Positions 48,619 through 58,065 of a DNA stretch of 64,000 nt are shown one piece after another. Source of the DNA: G965276765 sp965276765. Its GTDB lineage: Bacteria; Actinomycetota; Acidimicrobiia; Acidimicrobiales; Palsa-688. How positions within the stretch are numbered: the first letter of the stretch is position 1; every line of letters begins with the position of its first letter. The notes beneath the pieces are model-generated. The model saw only the letters and a program-made list of their open reading frames with translations, did no database searches and was not told the DNA's origin. The stretch lies in NCBI GenBank assembly GCA_965276765.1, contig OZ255627.1:5197361-5261360 (forward strand). Direction: 5' to 3'. The position numbers and the translations under genes are program-made.

Positions 48619-49296
48619 ATGCTCGTGCAGATCGTGTTGTTCGACGGGTGCGACCCGCTTGACGTGATCGCCCCCTTCGAGGTGCTCCACGCCGGAGCCA
48701 GGGCGTCGAAGGGGGCGATCACCGTCGAGCTGGTCTCGGCTGAAGGGGCACGCGATGTCGTCACCGGGACGGGAGGGCTGACCTTGCGGGCTGCCGGCGC
48801 GCTGGACCCGGCCCGGGCTGACTGGATCATCGTGCCTGGGGCGTCCGGCCGGGTGGACACCCCAGACGCCGACGAGTCGGTCGACCCGGGGGGCGAGGAG
48901 CTGTCGGTCCCGGTGTTGCTGGCCCGGACGCTCGACACTCCGCTGCCGGGTCTCATGCGCGTCGCATTGGATGACCCCACCGTCGTGGTCGCCACCGTCT
49001 GTGGCGGCGCGCTGGCGTTGGCCATGGCAGGCCTGTTGGAAGGCCGCAACGCGGTCACCCACCATCTCGGGATGGATCTCCTCGACGCCACCGGAACCCA
49101 CGCGGTCAACGCCCGGGTCGTCGACGACGGCGAACTGGTCACCTCCGGCGGGGTCACCTCCGGCCTCGACCTAGCGCTTTACCTCCTCGAACGAGAGCTC
49201 GGTCCCCGGATCGCTCTCGCCGTCGAGCGAATGTTCGCCTACGAACGACGCGGGACGGTGTGGCGGGACACCGGCCCACTACCCGCACCGCTATGA
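48619..49296 (+). CDS. DJ-1/PfpI-family protein
   Basis: 225 residues, ATG after GGAGGT. VQIVLFDGCDPLDVIAPFEVLHAG, WIIVPGASG, and the nucleophile elbow VVATVCGGALALAMAGLLEG (Cys), followed by THHLGMDLLDATG and VTSGGVTSGLDLALYLLER. This is the group close to the N-terminal half of GlxA-type regulators and isonitrile hydratases, but no AraC domain follows. Confidence 0.9.
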   Translation: MLVQIVLFDGCDPLDVIAPFEVLHAGARASKGAITVELVSAEGARDVVTGTGGLTLRAAGALDPARADWIIVPGASGRVDTPDADESVDPGGEELSVPVLLARTLDTPLPGLMRVALDDPTVVVATVCGGALALAMAGLLEGRNAVTHHLGMDLLDATGTHAVNARVVDDGELVTSGGVTSGLDLALYLLERELGPRIALAVERMFAYERRGTVWRDTGPLPAPL

Positions 49297-49333
49297 CCCT
49301 CCCAATGAGCCCCCTCGCCGACCGGAGGCCCCG

Positions 49334-49573
49334 ATGACCTTCGACCCCGTCAACCTGACGGCGGTCAACGTTTACCGCATCGTGGCCGCTTTCGGCACCC
49401 TCCACGGCACCGCCTACCTCGCCGCATCGCTACGACCTGGGCCGACCGCTCCCCCGCCGCTCACGAGCGTCCGCCTGGAGGCCATGCATCGGTGCAGCCC
49501 TCGCCTTGCCCTACGCCCACTGCGCCCAGGTCTAACCCCCGAGCTGGTCGACCTGAAAGGAACCACACCATGA
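49334..49573 (+). CDS. Small hypothetical protein
   Basis: 79 residues, ATG after GGAGG, stop overlapping the next start by 4 bases (ATGA), which favours real translation. N-terminus TFDPVNLTAVNVYRIVAAFGTLHGTAYLAASL is amphipathic; the remainder is Pro/Arg-rich and may be out of frame. No family recognised. Confidence 0.4.
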   Translation: MTFDPVNLTAVNVYRIVAAFGTLHGTAYLAASLRPGPTAPPPLTSVRLEAMHRCSPRLALRPLRPGLTPELVDLKGTTP

Positions 49574-49881
49574 CCGTGGAAGGCATCTGGGCGCTCACCA
49601 TCGCAACCCCCATCGGCAAACAGCACGTCACCGTAGAACTCGTCCGGCAGGACAACGTCCTCCACGGTGTCGCCCGCGGCGGCAACGAAGAAGTCCCGCT
49701 GATCGACGTGGCGTTCGACGGGACCCGGCTGACCTGGGCGCAGTCGATAACCAGGCCGATGCGTCTCAACCTGGTCTTCGACGTCACGGTGCACGGCGAC
49801 GAAATGACCGGCTATTCCAAGGCCGGCCGTCTGCCCCGCTCCACGGTCACCGGCCGACGCATCGACACCACCCAGCCATGA
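49570..49881 (+). CDS. Conserved hypothetical beta-rich protein
   Basis: 103 residues: TVEGIWALTIATPIGKQHVTVEL, NEEVPLIDVAFDGTRLTWAQ, MRLNLVFDVTVHGDEMTGYSKAGRLP. Alternating strands suggest a small lipocalin-like or beta-barrel domain. Coupled to the preceding small gene. No function known to me. Confidence 0.65.
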   Translation: MTVEGIWALTIATPIGKQHVTVELVRQDNVLHGVARGGNEEVPLIDVAFDGTRLTWAQSITRPMRLNLVFDVTVHGDEMTGYSKAGRLPRSTVTGRRIDTTQP

Positions 49882-50032
49882 ACTTCCCTCGCACCGGCCG
49901 ACAAGCCCAAACTGCCCGGTCACCACGACCAATCCTGCTGGCGGATCGTCGTACCCGTAACGGCCGGCGGCCCGCCTCACCCGAAAACAACACCATTGCC
50001 GCAACATAACTGTACGAGGTGAGGAGACAACC

Positions 50033-50656
50033 ATGAAAGTTCTCGTTGTGGGCGCCGCCGGCAAGACCGGGCGGGTTGTCGTCGAGCGGGCCGTGAAAGA
50101 CGGTCACCAGGTCACCGCCTTCGTCCATCGCGACGAGGGCTACGAGGTTCCAGGCGTCGAGGTACGGACTGGCGACGCCAGCGACATGGCGGCAATAGAG
50201 GCCGCAATCATGGGTCAAGATGCCGTGATCGATACCGTCGGCGGCAAGACCCCCTACAAGCACACCACTCTCGAAGCAAGCGTGTCCTCAACGATCGTAG
50301 CGGCGATGCAGCGACACAGCGTCCGCCGGCTCATCGTGACTTCGATGCTCGGCGAAGGCGACAGTGCCGCAAACACGCCCTTCTTTGTCAAGATCCTTCT
50401 CGCAACTTTCCTGCGCGGCGCCACCCCCGACAAGGCGAAGATGGAGTCGACAGTGAGTGGCAGCGAACTGGACTGGGTCATCACCCGCCCCGCAGTTCTG
50501 ACCGACAAGCCAGCCACCGGCGACGTTCGCATCTTCTCCGCCGACAACCGCGATCACGCCCACTCCATCACCCGCTCGGACCTCGCCGCATTCTTGGTCA
50601 CCCAGCTCAGCAGCGACGACCACCTCCGACAGGCTGTCACCATCGCCAACCGGTGA
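50033..50656 (+). CDS. NAD(P)H-binding atypical SDR
   Basis: 207 residues, ATG after GAGGAG. MKVLVVGAAGKTGRVVVERAVKDGHQVTAFVHRDE is the GxxGxxG Rossmann start. RRLIVTSMLGEGDS and LDWVITRPAVLTDKPATGDVRIF match the SDR_a5/NmrA-like group (biliverdin-reductase-B or YhfK type). No YxxxK. Substrate unknown. Confidence 0.9.
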   Translation: MKVLVVGAAGKTGRVVVERAVKDGHQVTAFVHRDEGYEVPGVEVRTGDASDMAAIEAAIMGQDAVIDTVGGKTPYKHTTLEASVSSTIVAAMQRHSVRRLIVTSMLGEGDSAANTPFFVKILLATFLRGATPDKAKMESTVSGSELDWVITRPAVLTDKPATGDVRIFSADNRDHAHSITRSDLAAFLVTQLSSDDHLRQAVTIANR

Positions 50657-50770
50657 CCTCCCCTGCCGGTTCGGTGCCGATGTTGTCCACGCTGCACCGG
50701 AACACGATCTCGATCAGCCTGGTCGGCGACTACCCGGACCTGAAATGTTCTCCTTAGCACCGCCGCCGAC

Positions 50771-51190
50771 GTGGCTGCGGGCATCGACATGTCCGGTCGA
50801 GCAGTGATCGTCACCGGCGCCGCATTGGGCATAGGCGTAGAGACCGCCCGCGCCTTGGCCGCCACCAGGGCGACGGTCACCTTGGCCGTCCGGGACATCG
50901 CGGCCGGGTGGCGTGTCGCTGCAGACATCGTGGCCACTACCGCCAACACGGCCGTAAAGGTCGAAGACCTCGACCTCGCCGACATCGTCTCTGTCGACAA
51001 CTTCACGCATCGCTGGCAGAGACCCCTACACGTGCTGGTCAGCAACGCCGGGGTGATGATGCCACCCGAGTCCCACACGGCCCCAAACTGGGAGCTGCAG
51101 TTCGCCACAAACCTGGCCGGGGGAGGGCGCCGTTATCACCAACTCCACGACGCGCTGGATGGGATCTCTTATAAGATATTGACCGACACG
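50771..51190 (+). pseudogene. SDR 5' half fused to an HxlR fragment
   Basis: MSGRAVIVTGAALGIGVETARALAAT to VLVSNAGVMMPPES and NWELQFATN is the N-terminal half of an SDR, breaking off before the catalytic Ser/Tyr/Lys. At ~51.12 kb the same frame becomes GGGRRYHQLHDALDGISYKI then LTDTL, a piece of an HxlR winged helix nearly identical to the intact HxlR gene 300 bp downstream. A recombination product, not a functional enzyme. Confidence 0.7.
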
Positions 51191-51341
51191 CTAAGACCCC
51201 GTCATTGGCGGACTTGCGAGCCGGCGGTGGGGCCGATCGGGTGCTGGACGGCTTCGCCACCGAGCGGGTCAGATGGACTCACCAGGACCGCTGGTCGCAG
51301 TGAGTCCACCGAGGCCATGGTCACCCGCTCTCGGGAGGACC

Positions 51342-51707
51342 ATGGCAGTGATGGCTGAGGAATGGGGATCATCTGTACCCCTCGTGCGGCTGCTCGCTGG
51401 ACGATGGACTTTGATGGTGCTCGGCGAATTGGTTGGCGGTGGGCGTCGTTATCAAGACATCCACGACGCCTTGGATGGCATCTCGCACAAGGTCCTCACC
51501 GACACGCTGCGGCGCGCAGAGCGCGACGGTTTGATCGGGCGTCACCTCGATCCCGAGCGTGTGGACACCGCGACCCTCTACCGCCTCACCGACCTTGGCA
51601 TGTCCATTGAACAACCTCTCGGCGCTCTTGGTCAGTGGGTCGACGACAAGTGGGCGCTCGTCGAGGATGCTCGCCAACGGTGGGACCGCAGGGCCAAGGG
51701 CGCCTGA
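51342..51707 (+). CDS. HxlR-family regulator
   Basis: 121 residues from ATG close behind GGGAGG. SSVPLVRLLAGRWTLMVLGELVGGGRRYQDIHDALDGISHKVLTDTLRRAERDGLIGRHLDPE and LTDLGMSIEQPLGALGQWVD cover the whole domain. Two broken copies of parts of this gene occur in the window (start of window, 51.12-51.19 kb). No cysteine sensor of the HypR kind is obvious. Confidence 0.92.
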   Translation: MAVMAEEWGSSVPLVRLLAGRWTLMVLGELVGGGRRYQDIHDALDGISHKVLTDTLRRAERDGLIGRHLDPERVDTATLYRLTDLGMSIEQPLGALGQWVDDKWALVEDARQRWDRRAKGA

Positions 51708-51872
51708 CTGCCGGACTCTCTGCCCGGTTTCTTGGGGCACTTTGGGGTAAGCGCGCTCTCGTTGAAGTGCCGTTTTACCTGGTGTATGGATGGAGATCGT
51801 GATGTAGGAGGTTCTCCGCGTCCTTTGTTCTGAAACAGTGGGGACCACCGATCGAGACGGAGGTCTTCGTCA

Positions 51873-52445
51873 ATGCCAGTTGGTCGGCGAGGTGTTCAAG
51901 CGACCGCGGCCGTGGCCGTGGCGAGCGTATCGTTCGCCTTGTCGGCGTGCGGCAGCTCACCTAAAGCCGCCTCACCAGCAACCAACACCAGGCCCACCAC
52001 CACCCCGACGAACATCCCGGCCACCACTTCAACCCTTGATCCGACTGGGACCGCCGTGCTCCAGGCCTACCGAGCCGCCTGGGCGGCCTTCGAGCACGCG
52101 CTGACCGACGCAAACCCAAGCGACCCGGAGCTGGCGGCGACGATGGTCGATCCGCAGCTGCAAGGGGTGAGGGCGAACCTGCTGGCCGACCGGCGCCAGG
52201 GAATAATTGGACGAGGGACGACGACGCTGCACCCGAAGATCGTTGCCCTGACAGCGACGACGGCGACGGTGGTGGACTGCGCCTACAGCACCGCCGAGCT
52301 GGTCTACGCGAGCACCGGCAAACCGGTGCCGCCGATAACCCCGCCGGAGAACGACGGGGTTCGCTCCAACTTGGTGCTGTTGGGCTCGACGTGGAAGGTG
52401 TCCAAGCAGACGGTGACGGACGGGTCATGCGCGCCCGGCTCGTGA
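51873..52445 (+). CDS. Putative lipoprotein of the Tad locus
   Basis: 190 residues, ATG after GGAGG. Signal peptide ending FALSACGSS (lipobox SAC), a Thr/Pro-rich linker, then a domain with VLQAYRAAWAAFEHALTDANP and LVLLGSTWKVSKQTV, an NTF2-like pattern seen in actinobacterial lipoproteins. First gene of the run leading into the pilus cluster; its end overlaps the next gene by 19 bases. Confidence 0.75.
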   Translation: MPVGRRGVQATAAVAVASVSFALSACGSSPKAASPATNTRPTTTPTNIPATTSTLDPTGTAVLQAYRAAWAAFEHALTDANPSDPELAATMVDPQLQGVRANLLADRRQGIIGRGTTTLHPKIVALTATTATVVDCAYSTAELVYASTGKPVPPITPPENDGVRSNLVLLGSTWKVSKQTVTDGSCAPGS

Positions 52446-53320
52446 TCCCCGCCATACTCCTGGCAACCTCGGCGTCGGTGCTGGCCGGCGCGCCACGGGC
52501 GTGGGCGGGCGATCCCAACGGGCAGAACAGCTGGGCGAACGCGACGGCATCGGGTGGCCAGCTCACGGTCCAGGCCGGTCAGACTCGTTGGACTCCTCCC
52601 TCGGGCTCGACCTGGGCAAGACGCGCAAGCAGTTCTCCACCGCCGGGGAAGCCGAACCCGAACCAGCCCTACGGCTGCACCTATACCGCAGCGGGGCCGT
52701 CAGCCACGGCGTCCATCGGGGTGGGCGGCCCGCAACCCGGTCAGTGGGTGTTCCCGAGCTGCGCCGGACCAGGGGTGCTCAATCCAATGTCACCGGTTTG
52801 GGTGACCAACGCCCAGCCGGCTGCGGCTGCGGTGCAGGTCAATCCCGTGGTCGTGGCTCAGCAGGCGGCGAGCCAGTTGGCCTTCGGCTCCCCCATGATC
52901 GAGATGGCCCCACCTTCGGGCAGACCGCAGCTGGTGGCAGTGGCGACGTGGCTGTGGATCAGTCCGGCCGCCTGGCGGACCCTTACTGCGACGGCGAGCG
53001 CCGGGACGGTGACCACGACGGCGACGGCCACCCCGACCAAGGTGGTGTGGGACATGGGCGACGGCAGCCAGGTCACCTGTGACGGGCCGGGCACCCCGTA
53101 CAGCGCGTCGGACCCGAGCGCGACGACGGGCTGCTCCTACACCTGGTCGACGGCCGGCAGGTACCACGTGACCGCCACCGTCTATTGGTCGGTCACCTGG
53201 ACGGCGACAGGCGCCCACGGCGGCGGCAACCTCGGCGTCCAGGCCGGCCCGGCGGCCCGGGTCCCCGTGACCGTGACCGAGTCCCAGGCGATCAACACGT
53301 CCGGCCCGGGTGGCAACTGA
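52427..53320 (+). CDS. Secreted protein with PKD-like domain
   Basis: 297 residues. Sec signal peptide (LVIPAILLATSASVLAGAPRAWAG), central Pro/Gly-rich part with paired cysteines, and near the C-terminus a PKD-like beta-sandwich (VVWDMGDGSQVTCDGPGTPY, CSYTWSTAGRYHVTATVYW). In similar Tad loci such proteins are exported and thought to sit at the cell surface with the pilus. Confidence 0.75.
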   Translation: MRARLVIPAILLATSASVLAGAPRAWAGDPNGQNSWANATASGGQLTVQAGQTRWTPPSGSTWARRASSSPPPGKPNPNQPYGCTYTAAGPSATASIGVGGPQPGQWVFPSCAGPGVLNPMSPVWVTNAQPAAAAVQVNPVVVAQQAASQLAFGSPMIEMAPPSGRPQLVAVATWLWISPAAWRTLTATASAGTVTTTATATPTKVVWDMGDGSQVTCDGPGTPYSASDPSATTGCSYTWSTAGRYHVTATVYWSVTWTATGAHGGGNLGVQAGPAARVPVTVTESQAINTSGPGGN

Positions 53321-53337
53321 GAAAGGCGCACCCAGCT

Positions 53338-54033
53338 ATGCCGATTACGACACCGCGAATCGCGACCGACGGCCGCCAGGCGTCGAATGGCGCCCGACCC
53401 GCCACGGCGCGCCCTCGACCAGCAGGCCGGCGCCGCCAGGTGCCCCTCGTCGTGGTCGGGGTGCTGTTGGTGATCGGATGCGCCCTGGCGTTCACCGACG
53501 CCTCGCTGCACCTCGGCAGCCGCGAGGAGGTACTGGTGGTTACCCACCCCCTCGGCGTCGGCCAGGTACTCACCCCCGGCGACTTGCGCGCAGTGAAGGT
53601 CTCGACCGGTAGCGGCCTGGCGCCGATCCTGGTTACTGAGGAGTCGAGCGTGGTGGGCCGCAGCCTGGCGGTTCCGCTGGTGGCGGGTTCGCTTCTCACC
53701 TCCGGCGAGGTGGGGTCGGCGTCCCCGGTCGGATCGGGGTCGGACGTCGTGGCATTGGCCCTCAAAGCCGGCTCGTTCCCTCCGAACCTCGCCGCGGGGG
53801 ATCGTGTCCAGGTCGTTCCGGTCACCTCATCGTCCTCTTCGAGCAGCGGCACCGCCAGCACCACGAACGGGAGCCCGGTGGCGGCGACGGTCTTGGCCGT
53901 CGAGGCGGCGTCGCCCGCCTCGGGCAACCCGACGGTGTTCTCGCTCCAGGTTTCGACAGGTGACGCCGACGAGGTGGCGTCCCTCGCCGCAGCCAATCAG
54001 GCGAGCTTGGTCCAGGTCGGGGCGGGCGGGTGA
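53338..54033 (+). CDS. SAF-domain protein, CpaB-like
   Basis: 231 residues: cytoplasmic basic N-terminus, one membrane helix (VPLVVVGVLLVIGCALAF), then an SAF domain (VLVVTHPLGVGQVLTPGDLRAVKV, VGRSLAVPLVAGSLLTSGEV) and a Ser/Thr-rich segment. It corresponds to CpaB/RcpC, which helps assemble Flp pili, in a short Gram-positive form. Confidence 0.82.
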   Translation: MPITTPRIATDGRQASNGARPATARPRPAGRRRQVPLVVVGVLLVIGCALAFTDASLHLGSREEVLVVTHPLGVGQVLTPGDLRAVKVSTGSGLAPILVTEESSVVGRSLAVPLVAGSLLTSGEVGSASPVGSGSDVVALALKAGSFPPNLAAGDRVQVVPVTSSSSSSSGTASTTNGSPVAATVLAVEAASPASGNPTVFSLQVSTGDADEVASLAAANQASLVQVGAGG

Positions 54034-54037
54034 CGAG

Positions 54038-54910
54038 ATGAGCGTGCTGGCGTTCGCCTCGGTCCGTTCGTGCGGAGTCACCACCACGGCGGTGGCGTTG
54101 GCTGCGACCTGGACCGGCCGCCGCGCTTCCCGCGAGCACAGGGTGCTGCTGGCAGAATTGGACCCGGCGGGCGGCACGCTGGCCGCGGCGTCAGGATGGC
54201 CGCCCGAACCGGGACTGGTCTCGCTGGCCGCGGCCGCCCGCCGCGGCGGCGACCCCGACCTGGTCTGGGAGCACTGCCAACACCTGCCGGGCGGAGCGGC
54301 CGTGCTGGCCGGACCGACCGCCGGGGAACAGGCACGCAACGCTCTGGGGATGCTGGCCGGGGTCATCGGCCGCCTCGGTGAGCTCGACGCCGACGTGCTG
54401 GTCGACTGCGGCCGGCTCGACCACGGCTCGCCGGACCTGAGGGCGATCGCCACGGCGGACCGGTTCGTGCTGGTCACCCGACCGCGTTTGGCCGACCTAC
54501 ATGCCCTGGCGACGTGGGCCGAGGCGCCTCGGCTCGACGTCGGCAACGTCGGGCTGGTGCTGGTGGGCGACGGCCCCTATCCCGACAACGAGATCACCGA
54601 GGCCCTCGGAGTCGAGGTAGTGGCCCGCCTGCCATGGGACCCCGACGGGGCCGCCGCGCTGGTATCGGTCCCGGCATCGGCCCGACAGCTGCGGATGTCA
54701 CCCCTGGTGCGGGCCGCCCGCTCGCTGGCCGACAACCTCGGAGGCGAAGCCCTGGGGCCTGCCCCCGGCGAACGTGTCGAAGACAGCGCAACCGGCGGAT
54801 CGTTGCGGACCCGGGTGCTGCGGTCGTGGCGGACCGAACCGGTCGCGGCCCCGACGAACGGCACGGCGTCTCCGGCGAACGGCACGGCGCCCGAGGAGGT
54901 GTCCCGGTGA
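54038..54910 (+). CDS. ParA/MinD-like protein of the pilus cluster (CpaE/TadZ-like)
   Basis: 290 residues. The deviant P-loop reads SVRSCGVTTTAVALAATW where ParA/MinD have KGGxGKTTTA, so the Walker A lysine is missing. The following LLAELDPAGGTLA (cf. the DxDxQ motif), DADVLVDCGRLDHGS and VLVTRPRLADLHAL fit the fold. TadZ/CpaE relatives often have degraded ATP sites and act as polar localisers. Directly precedes TadA. Confidence 0.8.
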   Translation: MSVLAFASVRSCGVTTTAVALAATWTGRRASREHRVLLAELDPAGGTLAAASGWPPEPGLVSLAAAARRGGDPDLVWEHCQHLPGGAAVLAGPTAGEQARNALGMLAGVIGRLGELDADVLVDCGRLDHGSPDLRAIATADRFVLVTRPRLADLHALATWAEAPRLDVGNVGLVLVGDGPYPDNEITEALGVEVVARLPWDPDGAAALVSVPASARQLRMSPLVRAARSLADNLGGEALGPAPGERVEDSATGGSLRTRVLRSWRTEPVAAPTNGTASPANGTAPEEVSR

Positions 54911-54934
54911 AGGCGACCCAATGAAAGCCACCCG

Positions 54935-56248
54935 ATGACCGCCGACAGCAGCGTCGTGACCGACCTGCGGGTCGAGGTGCTCGCCACCCTCTCCGAGCGC
55001 GAGCGCGGCCTACAGGCGACGGGCAGGGCGCCACTGGGCACGGCCGACGAGCAGGCGTTGGGACGCCAGCTGATCGCCGAGGCGTTGGAGCGCCGCGCCC
55101 GCCAGGCGGTGACCTCCGGGCAGCCGGTCATGTCACCGTCGGCCGAGGACGAGCTAGCCCGAGCCACCTTCGACGCCCTATTCCGCCTGAACCGACTCCA
55201 GCGGCTGCTCGACGACCCGGGGATCGAGAACATCAACGCCAACGGGGCCGACCAGGTGTGGGTCCGCTACGCCGACGGACGGCGAGAACAGGTCGAGCCG
55301 ATCGCCTCCTCGGACGAGGAGCTGGAGGAGATGCTGCGCACCGCGGCGGCCCGGACCGGGATCGGCGAGCGCCGCTTCGACCGCGGCTCCCCCCGGCTCT
55401 CGCTCCAGCTGCCCGACGGTTCGCGGCTGTTCGCGTTGATGGCAGTGGCCGCCCGGCCGTGCCTGTCGATCCGCCGGCACCGCTACCTGCGCATCACCGC
55501 CGACGAGCTGATCGGCCTGGGCACCTTGGATATCGCCTTACGCGCGTTCGTGCGCTCGGTGATGTTGGCCCGCAAGTCGTGCATCATCTGCGGCGGGACC
55601 GGCGCTGGCAAGACGACCCTGCTCCGGGCGATGGCGGCGGACATCCCGCCCACCGAGCGGCTGGTCACCATCGAGGACTCCCTCGAGCTGGGCCTGGACC
55701 GCTTTCCCGATCTACACCCCGACGTGGTCGCCCTGGAGGCCCGCGAACCCAACCTTGAGGGCGAGGGCGGGGTCAGCCTGGCCGAGCTGGTCCGCTGGGC
55801 GCTGCGCATGAGCCCGGACCGGGTGATCGTCGGCGAGGCCCGCGGGGAAGAGGTCTTGGCCTTGTTGAACGCCATGTCGCAGGGCACCGACGGGTCCATG
55901 GCGACGCTGCATGCGTCGTCGTCGCGGGGTGCGTTCTCCAAGCTCGCCACCTATGCCGTGCAGGCCCCCGAGCGCCTGCCGCTCGAAGCCACCAACCTGC
56001 TGGTGGCGAACGCGGTCCACTTCGTGATCCACCTGGCCCAAGACGGCGACCGCCGGTACGTGTCGTCGATCCGGGAGGTGGTCGATGCCGAGGGCCCGAT
56101 GATCGTCTCGAACGAGGTGTTCCGCCCCGGCCCCGACGGCCGGGCCGTCCCCGGCGCCCCGCTGCGCAACGAGACCCTCGACCAGCTGGTCGCTGTCGGG
56201 TTCGACCCGGGCCTGTTGGACCGGCCACAGGGGTGGTGGGAGCAGTGA
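54935..56248 (+). CDS. TadA/CpaF secretion ATPase
   Basis: 437 residues. N-terminal domain with LLDDPGIENINANGADQVWV; ATPase core with Walker A IICGGTGAGKTTLLRAM, the Asp box RLVTIEDSLELGL, Walker B RVIVGEARGEEVLALLNAMSQG and the His box GSMATLHASS. Hexameric motor that drives Flp pilus assembly at the inner face of the membrane. Confidence 0.95.
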   Translation: MTADSSVVTDLRVEVLATLSERERGLQATGRAPLGTADEQALGRQLIAEALERRARQAVTSGQPVMSPSAEDELARATFDALFRLNRLQRLLDDPGIENINANGADQVWVRYADGRREQVEPIASSDEELEEMLRTAAARTGIGERRFDRGSPRLSLQLPDGSRLFALMAVAARPCLSIRRHRYLRITADELIGLGTLDIALRAFVRSVMLARKSCIICGGTGAGKTTLLRAMAADIPPTERLVTIEDSLELGLDRFPDLHPDVVALEAREPNLEGEGGVSLAELVRWALRMSPDRVIVGEARGEEVLALLNAMSQGTDGSMATLHASSSRGAFSKLATYAVQAPERLPLEATNLLVANAVHFVIHLAQDGDRRYVSSIREVVDAEGPMIVSNEVFRPGPDGRAVPGAPLRNETLDQLVAVGFDPGLLDRPQGWWEQ

Positions 56249-57114
56249 CCGCCCTCGCCGCCCTGTGCGGAGCCGGGGTCGGCCTCGGGCTCCTCCTGGT
56301 CGTCGCCGGCTGGCGCGGCGTGGACCTGCCCCGGCCGACGCGGAACTCGACCCGGCCGAAGGTGGAACGGGCCAACCTGCGAATCGGGCTGGCCGTCGGC
56401 GCCGCCGTGGTGGTCGGCGCGGCCACCGGTTGGCCTGTCGGCGCCCTGTTGGCCGCCCTGGCCGGCTGGGGCGCCCCCGGGCTACTGACTGGCGCCAAGG
56501 GCGGCACTTTAGCGGTGGCGCGCATCGAGGCCATAGCGGGGTGGGCGGAGATGCTGCGCGACACCATGGCCGGCGCCGCCGGATTGGAGCAGGCCATCGC
56601 CGCCACCGCCACCGTCGCCCCGTTGCCCATCCGGGCCGAAGTCGCCACCCTTGCCGTCCGTCTGGAAGGCGAACGGCTCGCCCCGGCACTGCGGGCCTTC
56701 GCCGACGATGTGGCCGATCCGACCTGCGACCTGGTCGTCGCCGCCCTGATCCTGGCCGCCGAGCACCAGGCTCAACGCCTCGGCGAGCTCTTGGGCTCCC
56801 TCGCCCAAGCGGCCCGGGACCAGGCCACCATGCGTCTACGGGTTGAGGCCGGCCGGGCACGGACCCGCACCTCGGTCCGGGTGATCGTGGGTGCTACCGG
56901 CGGCCTCGCCTTGGGGCTGGCGATCCTCAACCGCGGCTACCTCGCCCCCTACGACACCGCGGTAGGCCAGCTCGTCCTCCTCCTCGTCGGCGGGGTGTTC
57001 GCGGCGGCGTTCATGTGGCTGGCGAAGATGACTGGACCGGCCACCGTCGAGCGGTTCCTCGGCAATGGCGCTGCGCTCGCCAACCGGGACGGGCTTTCCG
57101 AGGTGCGGTCGTGA
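56245..57114 (+). CDS. TadB-like membrane protein
   Basis: 289 residues, GTG overlapping the TadA stop. Two N-terminal and two C-terminal membrane helices flank a T2SS-F-type domain (EMLRDTMAGAAGLEQAIAAT, ILAAEHQAQRLGELLGSLAQAARD, ARTRTSVRVIVGATGG). Platform protein of the Tad machine. Overlaps TadC by 4 bases. Confidence 0.88.
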   Translation: MTALAALCGAGVGLGLLLVVAGWRGVDLPRPTRNSTRPKVERANLRIGLAVGAAVVVGAATGWPVGALLAALAGWGAPGLLTGAKGGTLAVARIEAIAGWAEMLRDTMAGAAGLEQAIAATATVAPLPIRAEVATLAVRLEGERLAPALRAFADDVADPTCDLVVAALILAAEHQAQRLGELLGSLAQAARDQATMRLRVEAGRARTRTSVRVIVGATGGLALGLAILNRGYLAPYDTAVGQLVLLLVGGVFAAAFMWLAKMTGPATVERFLGNGAALANRDGLSEVRS

Positions 57115-58019
57115 TCCTGCCCCTTGTCTGTGGTGCCGGGGTCGGCGCCGGACTGCTGCTGATCGTTCGCGGCCTCTACCCGCCCCGGCCCTCCCTCGCC
57201 CAAGCCCTCGCCCAACTGCGCCGGCTCCCCGAGGTCGCCTCGGTCGTCGTCCCAGAGGCGGACGGCGGGTTCGCCGCCCGGCTCGGTCGCCCACTGGCCG
57301 ACGCCTTGGTTCGCGCCGGGGCCGGCTGGCTGCTCCCGGCAACGGTGCGCCGTGATCTCGCCGTATTGGGCCGCAGCCCGGAGCGTCATCTGGCCGAGAA
57401 GGTCACCTTGGCGCTCGTCGGGCTGCTGTTCGTCCCCGCCGTCGCCGCGCTGTTGCTCGTGGGCGGCGCCCATCTGCCGGTGATGGTGCCACTGTGGGCG
57501 TCGTTGATCGGTGCGGTGGCCGGCTTCGTCCTGCCCGACCTCGGCATCCACGCCGACGCCGGTCGGCGGCGCCGGGACTTCCGCCACGCCCTGTCCAGCT
57601 TCCTCGACCTCGTGGTCGTGGCCCTGGCCGGGGGTGGCGGGGTCGAGACCGCGCTAGGCGACGCGGCCAGCGTCGGGGCTGGCTGGGCGTTCGTCTACCT
57701 GCGCCGAGCGCTCGACCAGGCCCGCCTGGCCCGAGAGACTCCCTGGGCTGCCCTCGGCCGCCTCGGGAACGAGCTCGGCGTCGGCGAGCTGTCCGAGTTG
57801 GCCGCCAGCGTCTCCCTGGCCGGGACCGAAGGCGCCAAGGTCCGGGCCTCGCTGGCCGCCAAAGCCGCCTCGCTTCGCACCCACGAGCTGGCCGAAGCCG
57901 AGACCGCCGACCAGGCCGCCACCGAACGCATGAGCCTCCCCGTCGTCCTGCTCTTCGCCGGGTTCCTCGTCTTTTTGGGCTACCCGGCCGTCGAGAAAGT
58001 CCTCACCGGCCTCGGATAG
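57111..58019 (+). CDS. TadC-like membrane protein
   Basis: 302 residues. Membrane helices at both ends, T2SS-F-type core with RRDFRHALSSFLDLVVVALAGGGGVETALGDAASVG and ELAASVSLAGTEGAKVRASL, and closing MSLPVVLLFAGFLVFLGYPAVEKVL. Pairs with TadB as the pilus platform. Confidence 0.88.
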   Translation: MILPLVCGAGVGAGLLLIVRGLYPPRPSLAQALAQLRRLPEVASVVVPEADGGFAARLGRPLADALVRAGAGWLLPATVRRDLAVLGRSPERHLAEKVTLALVGLLFVPAVAALLLVGGAHLPVMVPLWASLIGAVAGFVLPDLGIHADAGRRRRDFRHALSSFLDLVVVALAGGGGVETALGDAASVGAGWAFVYLRRALDQARLARETPWAALGRLGNELGVGELSELAASVSLAGTEGAKVRASLAAKAASLRTHELAEAETADQAATERMSLPVVLLFAGFLVFLGYPAVEKVLTGLG

Positions 58020-58065
58020 CCCAGCAACACCAACAGAAAGAAGCCAATGACATGAAGGAGCTGCC

